From the NCBI RefSeq assembly GCF_029690045.1, contig NZ_CP121464.1, positions 186,001 to 250,000 of the forward strand: a DNA stretch of 64,000 bases. Reading direction: 5' to 3'. Made by a program: the position numbers and the translations under genes. The DNA is from Janthinobacterium rivuli (GTDB lineage Bacteria > Pseudomonadota > Gammaproteobacteria > Burkholderiales > Burkholderiaceae_D). The notes under the pieces are model-generated. The model saw only the letters and a program-made list of their open reading frames with translations. It was not told where the DNA came from and searched no databases. Below, piece by piece: positions 8,620-17,294 of this stretch (positions are counted from its first letter, which is position 1; the number at the start of each line of letters is the position of its first letter).

Positions 8620-9747
8620 ATGATACTCAATGAAGAACAATCGATGATCCAGGAAGCGCTGCGCAGTTTTTCGCGCGAGCGCCTGGCGCCCAACGCGGCC
8701 CGCTGGGACAAGGAACATCATTTCCCGAAAGAAGAATTGCAGGAACTGGCCGCGCTGGGCGCCTTTGGCGTGGCAGTGCCCGAAGCGCTCGGTGGCGCCG
8801 GCCTCGACTACGTATCGCTGGCCCTGGTGCTGGAAGAAATCGCCGCCGGTGATGGCGGCACCTCGACCATCATTTCCGTCAACAATTGCCCTGTGTGCAG
8901 CATCGCCATGATGTACGCCAACGAGGCGCAAAAGGAACAATGGCTGCGTCCACTGGCGCAAGGCGCCATGCTCGGTGCGTTTTGCCTGACGGAACCGCAC
9001 ACGGGCAGCGACGCCTCGGCCCTGCGCACGACGGCCACGCTCGACGGCAATGAATACGTGCTCAACGGCACGAAGCAGTTCATTACCAGCGGAAAATATG
9101 CGGACGTGGCCATCGTCATGGCCGTCACCGACAAGGCAGCCGGCAAGCGCGGCATCAGCGCCTTCTGGGTGCCGACGAACACGCCAGGCTACATCGTGGC
9201 GGGACTGGAACAGAAGATGGGCCAGCATTCGTCGGACACGGCGCAAATCCTGTTCGACAATTGCCGCATCCCGGCGGAAAATTTAATCGGCGAAGAAGGA
9301 CAAGGCTACAAGATCGCCCTGTCCGGCCTGGAAGGCGGACGCATCGGCATCGCCTCGCAAGCCGTGGGCATGGCGCGCGCCGCGTATGAAGCGGCCCTGC
9401 AGTACGCACGCGAGCGCGAAAGTTTCGGCAAACCCATCTATGAACATCAGGCCGTGCAATTCCGCCTGGCCGACATGGCCACGCAGATCGAAGCGGCGCG
9501 CCAGTTGATCCGCCACGCGGCATCGATGAAGGATGCGGGTTTGCCCTGCCTGAAGGAAGCGGCCATGGCCAAGCTGTTTGCGTCGGAAATGGCGGAAAAA
9601 GTGTGCTCCGACGCCATCCAGGTGCATGGCGGCTACGGCTATGTGTCCGACTTCCCCGTCGAGCGCATCTACCGCGACGTGCGCGTGTGCCAGATTTATG
9701 AGGGGACCAGCGATATTCAGAAGATTTTGATTGCAAGGGCGTTATAA
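8620..9747 (+). CDS. Acyl-CoA dehydrogenase (short/branched chain type)
   Basis: 375 residues with complete acyl-CoA dehydrogenase signatures: GAFCLTEPHTGSDASALRT and QVHGGYGYVSDFPVERIYRD. Unlike ivd, the catalytic glutamate is in the canonical C-terminal place (QIYEGTSDIQK, Glu361), which marks the short-chain or 2-methyl-branched-chain enzymes. It probably oxidises butyryl-CoA or a branched acyl-CoA using FAD and ETF. It is 39 bp after the SDR in the same direction, likely co-transcribed. The precise substrate is uncertain. Confidence 0.9.
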   Translation: MILNEEQSMIQEALRSFSRERLAPNAARWDKEHHFPKEELQELAALGAFGVAVPEALGGAGLDYVSLALVLEEIAAGDGGTSTIISVNNCPVCSIAMMYANEAQKEQWLRPLAQGAMLGAFCLTEPHTGSDASALRTTATLDGNEYVLNGTKQFITSGKYADVAIVMAVTDKAAGKRGISAFWVPTNTPGYIVAGLEQKMGQHSSDTAQILFDNCRIPAENLIGEEGQGYKIALSGLEGGRIGIASQAVGMARAAYEAALQYARERESFGKPIYEHQAVQFRLADMATQIEAARQLIRHAASMKDAGLPCLKEAAMAKLFASEMAEKVCSDAIQVHGGYGYVSDFPVERIYRDVRVCQIYEGTSDIQKILIARAL

Positions 9748-9763
9748 ACCCCAGGCAAAGGCT

Positions 9764-9827
9764 GGGGTCAGACCCCCACATGCGTTAGCGCGGAGCTTTG
9801 CGTTAGCGGTGTTGTGGGTCTGACCCC
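9764..9827. repeat. Inverted repeat with internal direct repeats
   Basis: The arms GGGGTCAGACCCCCACA (9764-9780) and TTGTGGGTCTGACCCC (9812-9827) are complementary apart from a 2-nt difference. They enclose two copies of TGCGTTAGCG (9781-9790 and 9799-9808). A CCCCAG ... CTGGGG hairpin abuts the left arm. It looks like a dispersed intergenic repeat of the REP type; from memory, GGGGTCAGACCCC-like repeats are common in Oxalobacteraceae genomes. Confidence 0.55.
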
Positions 9828-9844
9828 ATACGCCAACTATGGAC

Positions 9845-9871
9845 GAAAAAAAAGCCCGCTAGCGCGGGCTT
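9845..9871 (-). terminator. Intrinsic terminator for a minus-strand transcript
   Basis: The stem AGCCCGC/GCGGGCT with a TAGC loop is followed, on the minus strand, by eight T residues. There is no established gene immediately upstream on that strand; the nearest good promoter is at 10116-10144. Confidence 0.75.
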
Positions 9872-10109
9872 CGTTCCAATGTATTACCAATGCTTTAATC
9901 GTGTCATGGACGCCAGTGCTATCTGCAAAGTGCCTCCTGATTTTCGGACTCCCATGCTATCTGCATGGTGACTCCAAGTGTAAAATCGACCATCGTATCC
10001 GGAATTACAAAATCCATTTCTTCGCACTGTCACGCCATCGACATTACACCTGTCGGTCGCCGCGCTGAAACTGGATGGTGAGATGATTTGCTGCCAAATC
10101 TCAATCACT
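9846..10109 (-). ncRNA. Candidate small RNA or small-peptide transcript
   Basis: A near-consensus promoter (10116-10144) and a strong terminator (9845-9871) on the minus strand frame about 260 nt. An 86-codon ORF spans the region (10144-9884), but its ATG overlaps the -35 hexamer, so it cannot be expressed whole from this promoter. Shorter internal ORFs are possible, for example a 24-codon one starting with MVDFTLGVTMQ. A stable RNA or a short leader-like peptide are both open. No known family was recognised. Confidence 0.3.
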
Positions 10110-10115
10110 GAACGG

Positions 10116-10144
10116 AGTATAGCACAGCATTTTGTGCGGTGCAA
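10116..10144 (-). promoter_or_regulatory. Sigma-70 type promoter, minus strand
   Basis: On the minus strand TTGCAC (10144-10139) and TATACT (10121-10116) are 17 bp apart. The predicted start is near 10109, driving the transcript that ends at the 9845 terminator. It sits just downstream of the yihY stop codon. Confidence 0.55.
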
Positions 10145-10157
10145 TAAATATTTAAAA

Positions 10158-11051
10158 TCAAGTCCTTAGCGCCAGCGGCTTGTCCTCTTGCCCGCCACGG
10201 GCCACTCTTTCGTATTCGGAAATCACTTGCGCGCCCAGCAGCAGCAGGGTGGCGCCGATTTCCAGGCTGAACATGACGACGATGGCCGTCGTCATCGAGC
10301 CATACACAACATTGACCTGCGACAAGGTGGAAAAATACCAGACCAGCACGTGACGGGCGATTTCCCACAGCAGGGCCGCCGTCACGCCGCCGATCAGCGC
10401 ATGCGTGATCGATAATCTTCCCACCGGCATGACCAGGTAGATCGAACTGAGCACGAGAATTTCGCCCGCCAGCCCCAGCAAATACAGCAGCACGCCGGAC
10501 ACGCCTTCCAGGCCCCAGTCATGGCGCAGGAAGCGCACGCTTTCCTCGCCCATCACCTGCAGGCTGCCCGCCACCAGGGTGATCAGCAAGATGCCCACGC
10601 CCAGGCACAGGATATAGCAGTACGGCAAGATAGCGGAAATAAGGAAATGGCGGCGGCGGATGGCCACGCGGTGGATAAAGATCACGCTCATGGCGTTTTC
10701 CAGCACGGTAAACGCCAGCGAGCTGAAAAACAGCATGGTCAGCAGTAGCAGCCAGCCGATCACGCCCCGGTTGTTAAGGAAGTGCGCGACCTCGGCCACG
10801 ATGGCTTTCGATTGCCCCGGCACCAGCCATTCCAGGTAATGGCCTATGGTTTGCAGCAATTCGTCCTGCGCGATCACGTGCGACAGGGCCACCACCACCA
10901 GCATCAGCAGGGGCACGATGGACAGCAGCGAGTAATACGCGACGGCGCCCGCCAGCAGCAACCCCTGGTTGGCGCGAAAGCCCTTCAGCACCTGCAGCAC
11001 GAAGGCCAGCGGATGGCTGAGGATGTAGGTACTGGCGTGGCGGTTGATCAT
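10158..11051 (-). CDS. YihY/BrkB family inner-membrane protein
   Basis: 297 residues with about six hydrophobic helices and the family pattern GLLLAGAVAYYSLLSIVPLLMLVV near the N-terminus, then the conserved LxWxxxRHVLVWYFS ... VYGSMTTAIVVMFSLEIGATLLLLGAQV region. The family (formerly annotated as RNase BN, incorrectly) is an integral membrane protein of unclear function, sometimes proposed as a transporter. It is a single gene, opposite to the acyl-CoA dehydrogenase upstream and separated from ldcA by 86 bp. Confidence 0.88.
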   Translation of the reverse strand: MINRHASTYILSHPLAFVLQVLKGFRANQGLLLAGAVAYYSLLSIVPLLMLVVVALSHVIAQDELLQTIGHYLEWLVPGQSKAIVAEVAHFLNNRGVIGWLLLLTMLFFSSLAFTVLENAMSVIFIHRVAIRRRHFLISAILPYCYILCLGVGILLITLVAGSLQVMGEESVRFLRHDWGLEGVSGVLLYLLGLAGEILVLSSIYLVMPVGRLSITHALIGGVTAALLWEIARHVLVWYFSTLSQVNVVYGSMTTAIVVMFSLEIGATLLLLGAQVISEYERVARGGQEDKPLALRT

Positions 11052-11137
11052 GTCGGGTGCGGTGAAAAGGCGACGCGGCCTCGTGCCACGCCTGCAATCA
11101 CACTAGCATACTGACAATCACCCCGCTGCACCGTACG

Positions 11138-12217
11138 CTAGCAGACGCCTGGCTCCAATAAGGTCAAGGTTTGCCGGTCCGCGTCCAGGGTGGCGAGGAT
11201 GCCCATCGGTAGCGTGAACTGGTGGCGGATGTGGCCAAACGAATAGCCGCTGACGGCCGGCACCCGCAAAGGCTGCAAATGCTGGTCCAGGGTGTCGTTC
11301 AGGGTCAGCGCCGTGTCGCCGTCAGCCGCCTCGCAATGCTCGAAGATGCCCAGCATCAGGGCCGCTGCCTTGTTGAACCCCACGGACAGGTCGAGCTGGC
11401 ACAACATTCTGTCGATGCGGTACGGCACTTCGTTGATTTCTTCGAGGAACAAAATATGCTCGCGGAAATCGGCCGCATACGGCGTGCCGGCCAGCGCGCT
11501 GACCAGGCACAGGTTGCCGCCCGTCAAGCGTCCCGTCGCCTGGCCGCCGTGCACGGTGCGGATGGCGAAGTTCGGCTGCGTCTGCGCGCGGCGGTGGTTG
11601 TCCTGCGCCATCGGGATCGTGTACTGCTCTTGCGGCGTCATCAGCACGTTTTGCAGCTGCGTCACCGTGTACTCGGAAAACGTGGACGAGGCCACGGGAC
11701 CGTGAAAGGTCACCAGACCCGTCTGGCGGGCGATGGCCAGGTGTAAGGCCGTGATGTCGGAATAGCCGATCAGCACTTTCGGGTTGGCGCGGATCAAGGC
11801 GTAATCGAGCAGCGCCAGCAGCGAAATGCAGCCGGAGCCGCCGCGAATGGCCCACACCGCCTTGACGTCCGGATCGCGGAACGCGGCGTGCAGATCGTCC
11901 AGGCGCTGCTGCACCGTGCCCGCATAGTTGCCGTGCACGGCCCGAATATTCGCGCCCAGGCTGGAGCGCAGTCCCAGCGATGCGATATTGCGCTGGGCCT
12001 TGGCAATGGACTCCTCATCCGTAAAGCCGCCCGGTGCGATGATGGCGACCAGGTCGCCGTCGCGCAGGCGCGCCGGCTTGATCAATGCGTGTGGCTGTTG
12101 CATGCGTTTGCCCTTCCCTTGCGCGGCCGCCGCCCACGCCGGTGTGCCTGCCGCCCCGAAGCTGGCGGCCAGCAAGCCGCCGAAGCGGCGCCGGCTGAGA
12201 TTGGTCTGACTGGACAT
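11138..12217 (-). CDS. LD-carboxypeptidase (peptidase S66), Tat-exported
   Basis: 359 residues from the ATG at 12217, chosen because it follows AGGAAAGG and opens with a twin-arginine signal (SRRRFGGLLAASFG, cleavage near AWA-A). The S66 Ser-Glu-His set is visible: Ser153 in LIGYSDIT, Glu in LFLEEINEVPYRIDRML, and the His region SFGHIRHQ. The family removes the terminal D-Ala from L,D-linked tetrapeptides during murein recycling. Cytoplasmic LdcA has no signal; the Tat signal here suggests a periplasmic form. Substrate preference is inferred from the family. Confidence 0.85.
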   Translation of the reverse strand: MSSQTNLSRRRFGGLLAASFGAAGTPAWAAAAQGKGKRMQQPHALIKPARLRDGDLVAIIAPGGFTDEESIAKAQRNIASLGLRSSLGANIRAVHGNYAGTVQQRLDDLHAAFRDPDVKAVWAIRGGSGCISLLALLDYALIRANPKVLIGYSDITALHLAIARQTGLVTFHGPVASSTFSEYTVTQLQNVLMTPQEQYTIPMAQDNHRRAQTQPNFAIRTVHGGQATGRLTGGNLCLVSALAGTPYAADFREHILFLEEINEVPYRIDRMLCQLDLSVGFNKAAALMLGIFEHCEAADGDTALTLNDTLDQHLQPLRVPAVSGYSFGHIRHQFTLPMGILATLDADRQTLTLLEPGVC

Positions 12218-12306
12218 GCGGCCCTTTCCTGGAATAAAAAACGGCGACGCCAGGCGCCGCCGCACGAGGTTAGCATGCCAGCGGGATCACCGCCGGCATG
12301 GCCGCC

Positions 12307-15057
12307 TTACATGAACTTGTACTTCAGCTGGAAGGTGAAGGCGCGGCCACGCGCGTCGGCCACGCGCGGATCCCAGCCGGCGCCCACCACTTCATCCACG
12401 TTGTGCGCGGTGAACGGTGGATCGCGGTCGAACAGGTTCTGGATGCCCAGGGTCAAGGTGGTATTCTTGAAGCCCGTGTACGTGCCCGACAAGCTATACG
12501 TGGTGTAGCTGGACACATCGGACTTGAAGCCCGGCGGCGGCGTGCCCTTGCCGTCATTCGGTACCTGGTCCTTGTAGCCGGAAGCAAAACTCTGGATCAG
12601 CAAGCCGCTCCAGTCGCCGCGCGAGACACCGAAGCTGGCGTTGTGTTTCCAGCGCAAGTACAAATCACGCGTGTAGAAATTGCCGACCAGCTCCTTGTAT
12701 TCTTGCCCCTTGTATTCGGCAAACTTGAAGCTGTCCATATACGTGCCGTCCAGGGTGGCCGTCCATTTCACGTCCTTGACCTTGCCTTCGCCGCGCAAGC
12801 TGACGTCCAGGCCGCGCACGCGGCTGCCGCCCGCATTGAACCAGCCCGCCTGTACGTAATCGATGGTGCCATCGGCCTTGCGGAAAATATACTGGTTCAG
12901 CGCCTGGTAATTGGCCAGCACGACTTGCGGCGTGCGTTTCAGGAGCTGGTCCTGGGTATTGATGGCCCAGTAATCGAACGAGGCGGAATACCCCTTCACC
13001 GGTTCGATGACGATGCCGACGCTGCCCTGCTTCGACGTCTCCGGCTTCAGGTTCAGGTTGCCACCCGTCGTGTAGCTGAGACGATCGATGCTGCAATATT
13101 CCTTCACGCCAGGATTTTTGGCGCAGCCTTCCTGATCTTTCACGCCATTCGGCAATTCCTGCGTCAATACACCTGAATACAGCTGGTCGAAACTCGGTGC
13201 CAGGAATCCCTTGCTGGCCGAGGCGCGGAACAGGATGAAGTCGGCCGGCTGGTAACGCAAGGCAATCTTCGGATTCGTGGTGGCGCCCACCTGGCTGTAA
13301 TCATCACGGCGCACGGCCAGCTGCATTTCCAGGTCTTTCATGACGGGTACCAGCAACTCGGCATACACGGCCTTGACGTTGCGGCTGACATCCTTCAATG
13401 CGGCATTTCCTGGCGCCAACAGAATCAGGTTGGCATCGACATCCTGTCCGAAACTGTAGCCTTCACGGCGCAAATCAAAACCGGCGGCCATCGCCACGGC
13501 GCCAGCCGGCAGCTGGAACAGCTCACCGGAAACGGCGCCATCGATCTGGGTCAGGGTCGTCTTGCCATGCTGGAAGGCGCCACGGAACTTGGTCGACTCG
13601 ATCAATTGCCTGGCCGCTTCCGTCTGGCTCTGGCCCGCGCCCACCCACGGATTGATGATGCCGGTCCCCAGGGCCGCGTACAGCTTGTCCGTGTAGGAAT
13701 AGCCATCCGTCAGCTTGGTCTTGGTGGTGCTTTGCGCGTAGGAAATACCGGTCTTGTAATCCCACTTGCCGAAGCTGCCTTCAAAACCCAGCAGTACGCG
13801 GGCATTGTCGGTCGTGTTTTCCTGCGTGCGGTTGCCCACGTCATTGGCGCGCCATTTGTAGGCAATTGGCTTGGTATTGTCGAACGTGGGAATATAGGCC
13901 GACAAATCCTGGTAATACGCGCCACCCACCGGATACACGGCCTTGTTGGCAATGCTGGTCTGCACCTGCATCGGCGTCAAAATCGCCGTGGCCTTGGTGC
14001 GCGAACCGAGCGCTTCGACAAACATGCGGTGGTCGGGCGCCAGCTTGAACGTGCCGCGCGACAGGAAATTGGCCCGTTCAACAGGGAATTGCAGCACATA
14101 GTCGGCACCATAGTCGTAGGCGCAGGAATACTTGGTGCGCAACGGCGACGTCACGTCTTTCCACAGTGCCGTCTGGTATTGCGACATGCCGGCGACGCTG
14201 TCGCACTTGCCCTGGAAGCTCAGGGGATTGGCTTGCAGGTATTGATTCGGGTCGCCAGGCAACTGGAACGCGGTGCCCAATGCCGTGCCGGCCCCCGCCA
14301 TCTGGTTGGCAAACGGCGTGCCCGTGGTGTCCGGCGACAGGCCACGGCCCGGCTGGTAGCCATTGACGAAGGAGCGGTCGCTGCCGTTCAGGCGCTGCGC
14401 CTTGTCGACGGTCAGGCTGGCCATGAGGTTGTAGCCGTCCTCTTCCAGCGAGCCCGTGCCGGCCAGGATGGAAGCGCGGCGCGTGGCGCCGCCGCCCGCT
14501 TGCGTGTCGTTGGTGGAAACGGAGGCTTCCACGCCGCTGTAATTGGTTTTCAGAATGAAATTGATCACGCCGCCGATGGCATCCGTGCCGTAGATGGCCG
14601 AAGCGCCATCCTTGAGGATTTCCACGCGCGAAATGGCACCGAGCGGAATGGAGTTCAAGTCGACGGCACGGCCACTGGCGCCATGCGTGGCCACGCGGCG
14701 GCCGTTCAGCAGCACCAAGGTCGCGCCCGGTCCCAGGCCGCGCAGCGAGGCGAACGAGGCGCCGCCAGCCAGGCGGTCCGCATCGGCGCCAAACACATTA
14801 TTGCCCGAAGTCATGTTCTCGGCACCCGTGCCATTCGCCGACAGGGTACGCACCAGTTGCTCGGCCGTCGTGATGCCCTGCTTTTCCATCTGCTCAAAGC
14901 TGATGACTTGCACCGGCAGCGCGCCTTCCTTGGCCACACGTTTGATGCTGCTGCCCGTGACTTCGACCCGTTGCATTGCTGGTGCCGCTTCCTGTGCCAT
15001 CACCGGCCCCACCACCCCCATCAATGCCACCAATTGCGCTAGCTTCTTCAATTTCAC
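12307..15057 (-). CDS. TonB-dependent outer-membrane receptor
   Basis: About 916 residues from a GTG start at 15057, chosen for the strong AAAGGAGAG ribosome-binding site; an upstream in-frame start at 15099 lacks one. A signal peptide (LAQLVALMGVVGPVMAQ) is followed by a plug domain (VEVTGSSIKR ... ILKDGASAIYGTDAIGGVINFILK) and a long beta-barrel ending in an aromatic-rich strand (AFTFQLKYKFM). It resembles the peptide/sulfur-source or siderophore receptors abundant in this family. The ligand is unknown. It shares an upstream ATAACTTTTTGG motif with the neighbouring oligopeptide-binding gene, which suggests joint control. Confidence 0.92.
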   Translation of the reverse strand: MKLKKLAQLVALMGVVGPVMAQEAAPAMQRVEVTGSSIKRVAKEGALPVQVISFEQMEKQGITTAEQLVRTLSANGTGAENMTSGNNVFGADADRLAGGASFASLRGLGPGATLVLLNGRRVATHGASGRAVDLNSIPLGAISRVEILKDGASAIYGTDAIGGVINFILKTNYSGVEASVSTNDTQAGGGATRRASILAGTGSLEEDGYNLMASLTVDKAQRLNGSDRSFVNGYQPGRGLSPDTTGTPFANQMAGAGTALGTAFQLPGDPNQYLQANPLSFQGKCDSVAGMSQYQTALWKDVTSPLRTKYSCAYDYGADYVLQFPVERANFLSRGTFKLAPDHRMFVEALGSRTKATAILTPMQVQTSIANKAVYPVGGAYYQDLSAYIPTFDNTKPIAYKWRANDVGNRTQENTTDNARVLLGFEGSFGKWDYKTGISYAQSTTKTKLTDGYSYTDKLYAALGTGIINPWVGAGQSQTEAARQLIESTKFRGAFQHGKTTLTQIDGAVSGELFQLPAGAVAMAAGFDLRREGYSFGQDVDANLILLAPGNAALKDVSRNVKAVYAELLVPVMKDLEMQLAVRRDDYSQVGATTNPKIALRYQPADFILFRASASKGFLAPSFDQLYSGVLTQELPNGVKDQEGCAKNPGVKEYCSIDRLSYTTGGNLNLKPETSKQGSVGIVIEPVKGYSASFDYWAINTQDQLLKRTPQVVLANYQALNQYIFRKADGTIDYVQAGWFNAGGSRVRGLDVSLRGEGKVKDVKWTATLDGTYMDSFKFAEYKGQEYKELVGNFYTRDLYLRWKHNASFGVSRGDWSGLLIQSFASGYKDQVPNDGKGTPPPGFKSDVSSYTTYSLSGTYTGFKNTTLTLGIQNLFDRDPPFTAHNVDEVVGAGWDPRVADARGRAFTFQLKYKFM

Positions 15058-15085
15058 GGGTCTCTCCTTTATTTGGGCAATCGAA

Positions 15086-15101
15086 ACTTGAGTTCTCAAG
15101 T
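15086..15101. promoter_or_regulatory. Short perfect hairpin before the TonB receptor gene
   Basis: ACTTGAGTTCTCAAGT forms a 7-bp stem with a TT loop, 29 bp upstream of the GTG start. It could be an operator half-site pair or a leader hairpin. The role is not known. Confidence 0.35.
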
Positions 15102-15236
15102 CAGGCTGTTAGATATGTCGCAACGTCTGTCTCGCAGTACATTTTTTTATGACATTTGCGCATGACTTTATTTGTTTTCATTTTCAGAGTAGCGCGATGC
15201 ATCCGGGACCAGCCAATGAAAAATGCTTTCCTAACC

Positions 15237-15248
15237 ATAACTTTTTGG
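15237..15248 (-). promoter_or_regulatory. Shared motif ATAACTTTTTGG (copy 1, before the TonB receptor)
   Basis: This lies 180 bp upstream of the receptor start and 27 bp inside the gap before the oligopeptide-binding gene's stop codon. The same 12 bp occur at 17186. Read on the minus strand (CCAAAAAGTTAT) it resembles CysB-type LysR boxes of betaproteobacteria, from memory. The regulator is inferred, not shown. Confidence 0.4.
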
Positions 15249-15274
15249 AATGAATGCCCTTTTCAGTGACATGG

Positions 15275-17080
15275 TCACTTGCCTGCGGGGCGACCCTTGC
15301 GCATATCGACGTCCAGATAGCGCCAGGACGTGAATTCCACAGGGTGGCGCCTGTAGTTTTTTAGCCACGGTTGCTGCAGGTCGGCAGAGATGGGATGCGT
15401 CAGCAGCACCCACGGCGTGTAGGCGTGGATCAGCTGAAACAGGTCGAAGTACAGACTGCGGCGGCGCGGCGTATCGGATAGCAGGCGCGCCTCCTCATAG
15501 CGTTTATTGTAATCGGGCAAGTTGAAGCGGGCATAGTTGGCGCGGCCAACGTTGCCGCCATACAACAATTGCATAAAGTTATCGCCATCAGGGAAGTCGG
15601 CGATCCAGTTGGTCTCGAACATCTGCACCTTGCCCAGGCGCGACGCCTTGATGATTTCCGTCTTCTTGTCGCTTTTAAATTCCACGCGCAGGCCGATGGC
15701 GTTCAGGTTGCGACGCCACAGTTCGTCGCGCAAGCGTCCTACCGTGCTCGGCTCCGTGTGCATGGTCAAAATCAAGGGCGTGCCATCGGGCTGCGTGCGG
15801 AAACCATCTTGACCCGCCTTGTAGCCGAAGCGCTCCAGCAAGGCGCGCGCCAGCACGGGATCGTAGCCGACGGGGCTGCGGTAAGCCTTGTCGTAACCGA
15901 GCACATTCGGCGGCAGCGGCGATTGCGCCGGCAAGGCCAGGCCCTTTTTCAGCAGCGCGATGTCTTCGCGGCTGTTGTAGCTGAGGGCAATGGCGCGCCG
16001 CAGGGCCAGCTTGTCCTTGCCCGTGCCGCCCAGCACGGGATCGTCCATGTTCATCCACATGTAATACGTCTGCAGCACGGGAAAGCGCGTCAGCTGCATG
16101 CCCTTGGCGGCCAGCGCCGGTTTCAGGGCGCCGTTTTCCAGCACCATGTCCGTCATCGATTCGGGCACTTGTTCCAGGTAATCGAATTCGCCTTTCAGGA
16201 AACCCAGCATGCGCGATTGATATTCCTCAACGATGCGCACCTCGATGCGCTCGACCAGGGGCAGACGCTGGCCTTCCAGGGCGGTGGCGATGGCGCGCGC
16301 GTCCGGAGGCAAGGCGGCCAGCGCCTTGGTTTCCGTATGGAACACGGTGGGACGGAAAGTCGGATTGGCTTGCAGCACGATCTTGTCGCTGCGCTTCCAT
16401 TCCTTGACCAGGAATGGCCCCGTGCCCACGGGGTGGTTGCCGATCTGCCCTGCCGCCGGGTACGCTTCGGCCACTTCGCGCGCCACCACCGCTGTCGCCG
16501 GCATGGCCAGGTAAAACAGGAAGTTCGGATCGACGCCGTTCAAGCGGATGCGCAGGGTGTATTTGTCCAGCGCCTGCAGGCCGGCGATCGGCGTGTCGTA
16601 GCTGAATTTGGCTTTCAGGACCGCATCGCCCACCAGCTTGTCTTCCAGCAAGAACAACCACGGCGACTTCAGGCTGGGGTCATACAGCCGCGTCAGGCTG
16701 TAGACATAATCCTGCGCCGTCACTTCGCGCGGCTGACCCTTGAAAGCGGGATCGGGCGTAAAGAAAATACCTGGCTGCAAGTGAAAGATATACGTGCGAC
16801 CGCCGTCTTCCACGGTGGGCATGCCGCGCGCCGTATTGCCCTGCAGTTGCACCGGCCGCGCCAGGTAGTCGTAGCGCAAGAGCGGATCAAAAATGTTTTC
16901 CATCAAATTCAGGCTGGCCAGGTCGGACGCCACGGCCGGGTCCAGGCCCGTCTCGCTGGTGCTCAAAAACAAGTGCAAGGTCTTGTTCGCGCGGGCATCG
17001 GCGGCGGCGTGGGCCGCTACAGTGAACAGCGTCAGCAGGGCCAGGCCGGCGGCGCAGGCGGTTTTGCGTAAAAACATCAT
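15275..17080 (-). CDS. ABC transporter substrate-binding protein, family 5 (oligopeptide type)
   Basis: 601 residues from the double ATG at 17080/17077, followed by a Sec signal peptide (LRKTACAAGLALLTLFTVAAHAAADA). The SBP family 5 pattern is clear: ETGLDPAVASDLASLNLMENIFDPLLRYDY, FHLQPGIFFTPDPAFKGQPREVTAQDYVYSLTRL, VGTGPFLVKEWKRSDKIVLQANP and ALRRAIALSYNSRED. It binds peptides or similar solutes in the periplasm. No permease or ATPase genes are adjacent, so it may serve a transporter elsewhere. It precedes the TonB receptor in the same direction with 218 bp between, and shares an upstream motif with it. An in-frame upstream extension to 17278 was rejected because it precedes the signal peptide. 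Confidence 0.9.
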   Translation of the reverse strand: MMFLRKTACAAGLALLTLFTVAAHAAADARANKTLHLFLSTSETGLDPAVASDLASLNLMENIFDPLLRYDYLARPVQLQGNTARGMPTVEDGGRTYIFHLQPGIFFTPDPAFKGQPREVTAQDYVYSLTRLYDPSLKSPWLFLLEDKLVGDAVLKAKFSYDTPIAGLQALDKYTLRIRLNGVDPNFLFYLAMPATAVVAREVAEAYPAAGQIGNHPVGTGPFLVKEWKRSDKIVLQANPTFRPTVFHTETKALAALPPDARAIATALEGQRLPLVERIEVRIVEEYQSRMLGFLKGEFDYLEQVPESMTDMVLENGALKPALAAKGMQLTRFPVLQTYYMWMNMDDPVLGGTGKDKLALRRAIALSYNSREDIALLKKGLALPAQSPLPPNVLGYDKAYRSPVGYDPVLARALLERFGYKAGQDGFRTQPDGTPLILTMHTEPSTVGRLRDELWRRNLNAIGLRVEFKSDKKTEIIKASRLGKVQMFETNWIADFPDGDNFMQLLYGGNVGRANYARFNLPDYNKRYEEARLLSDTPRRRSLYFDLFQLIHAYTPWVLLTHPISADLQQPWLKNYRRHPVEFTSWRYLDVDMRKGRPAGK

Positions 17081-17185
17081 CAATGATCCAGTGCAGACAA
17101 GGGTAAGGAACAGCGGTAAGCGACAGGCATGCCCCACACTACGCGGGCAAGCGACGGGGCGCCAATGAAAACAGGCTGCCAGCTT

Positions 17186-17197
17186 ATAACTTTTTGG
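17186..17197 (-). promoter_or_regulatory. Shared motif ATAACTTTTTGG (copy 2, before the oligopeptide-binding gene)
   Basis: Identical over 12 bp to the copy at 15237, and 106 bp upstream of the binding-protein start. It also lies about 100 bp upstream of the divergent gene at 17295, so either gene could be controlled. Confidence 0.4.
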
Positions 17198-17294
17198 CAT
17201 GCGATTGCTGCATTCTTTCATCAACTCGTATCGGGCTGCCCCTATACTTTGTTTGCAGACATTTTTCACTCCCGACACACAGAACTGATCGCAT

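Noticed and set aside
10158..11051. Annotation of the YihY protein as ribonuclease BN
   Set aside because: That older name is a known misassignment; the sequence is an integral membrane protein.
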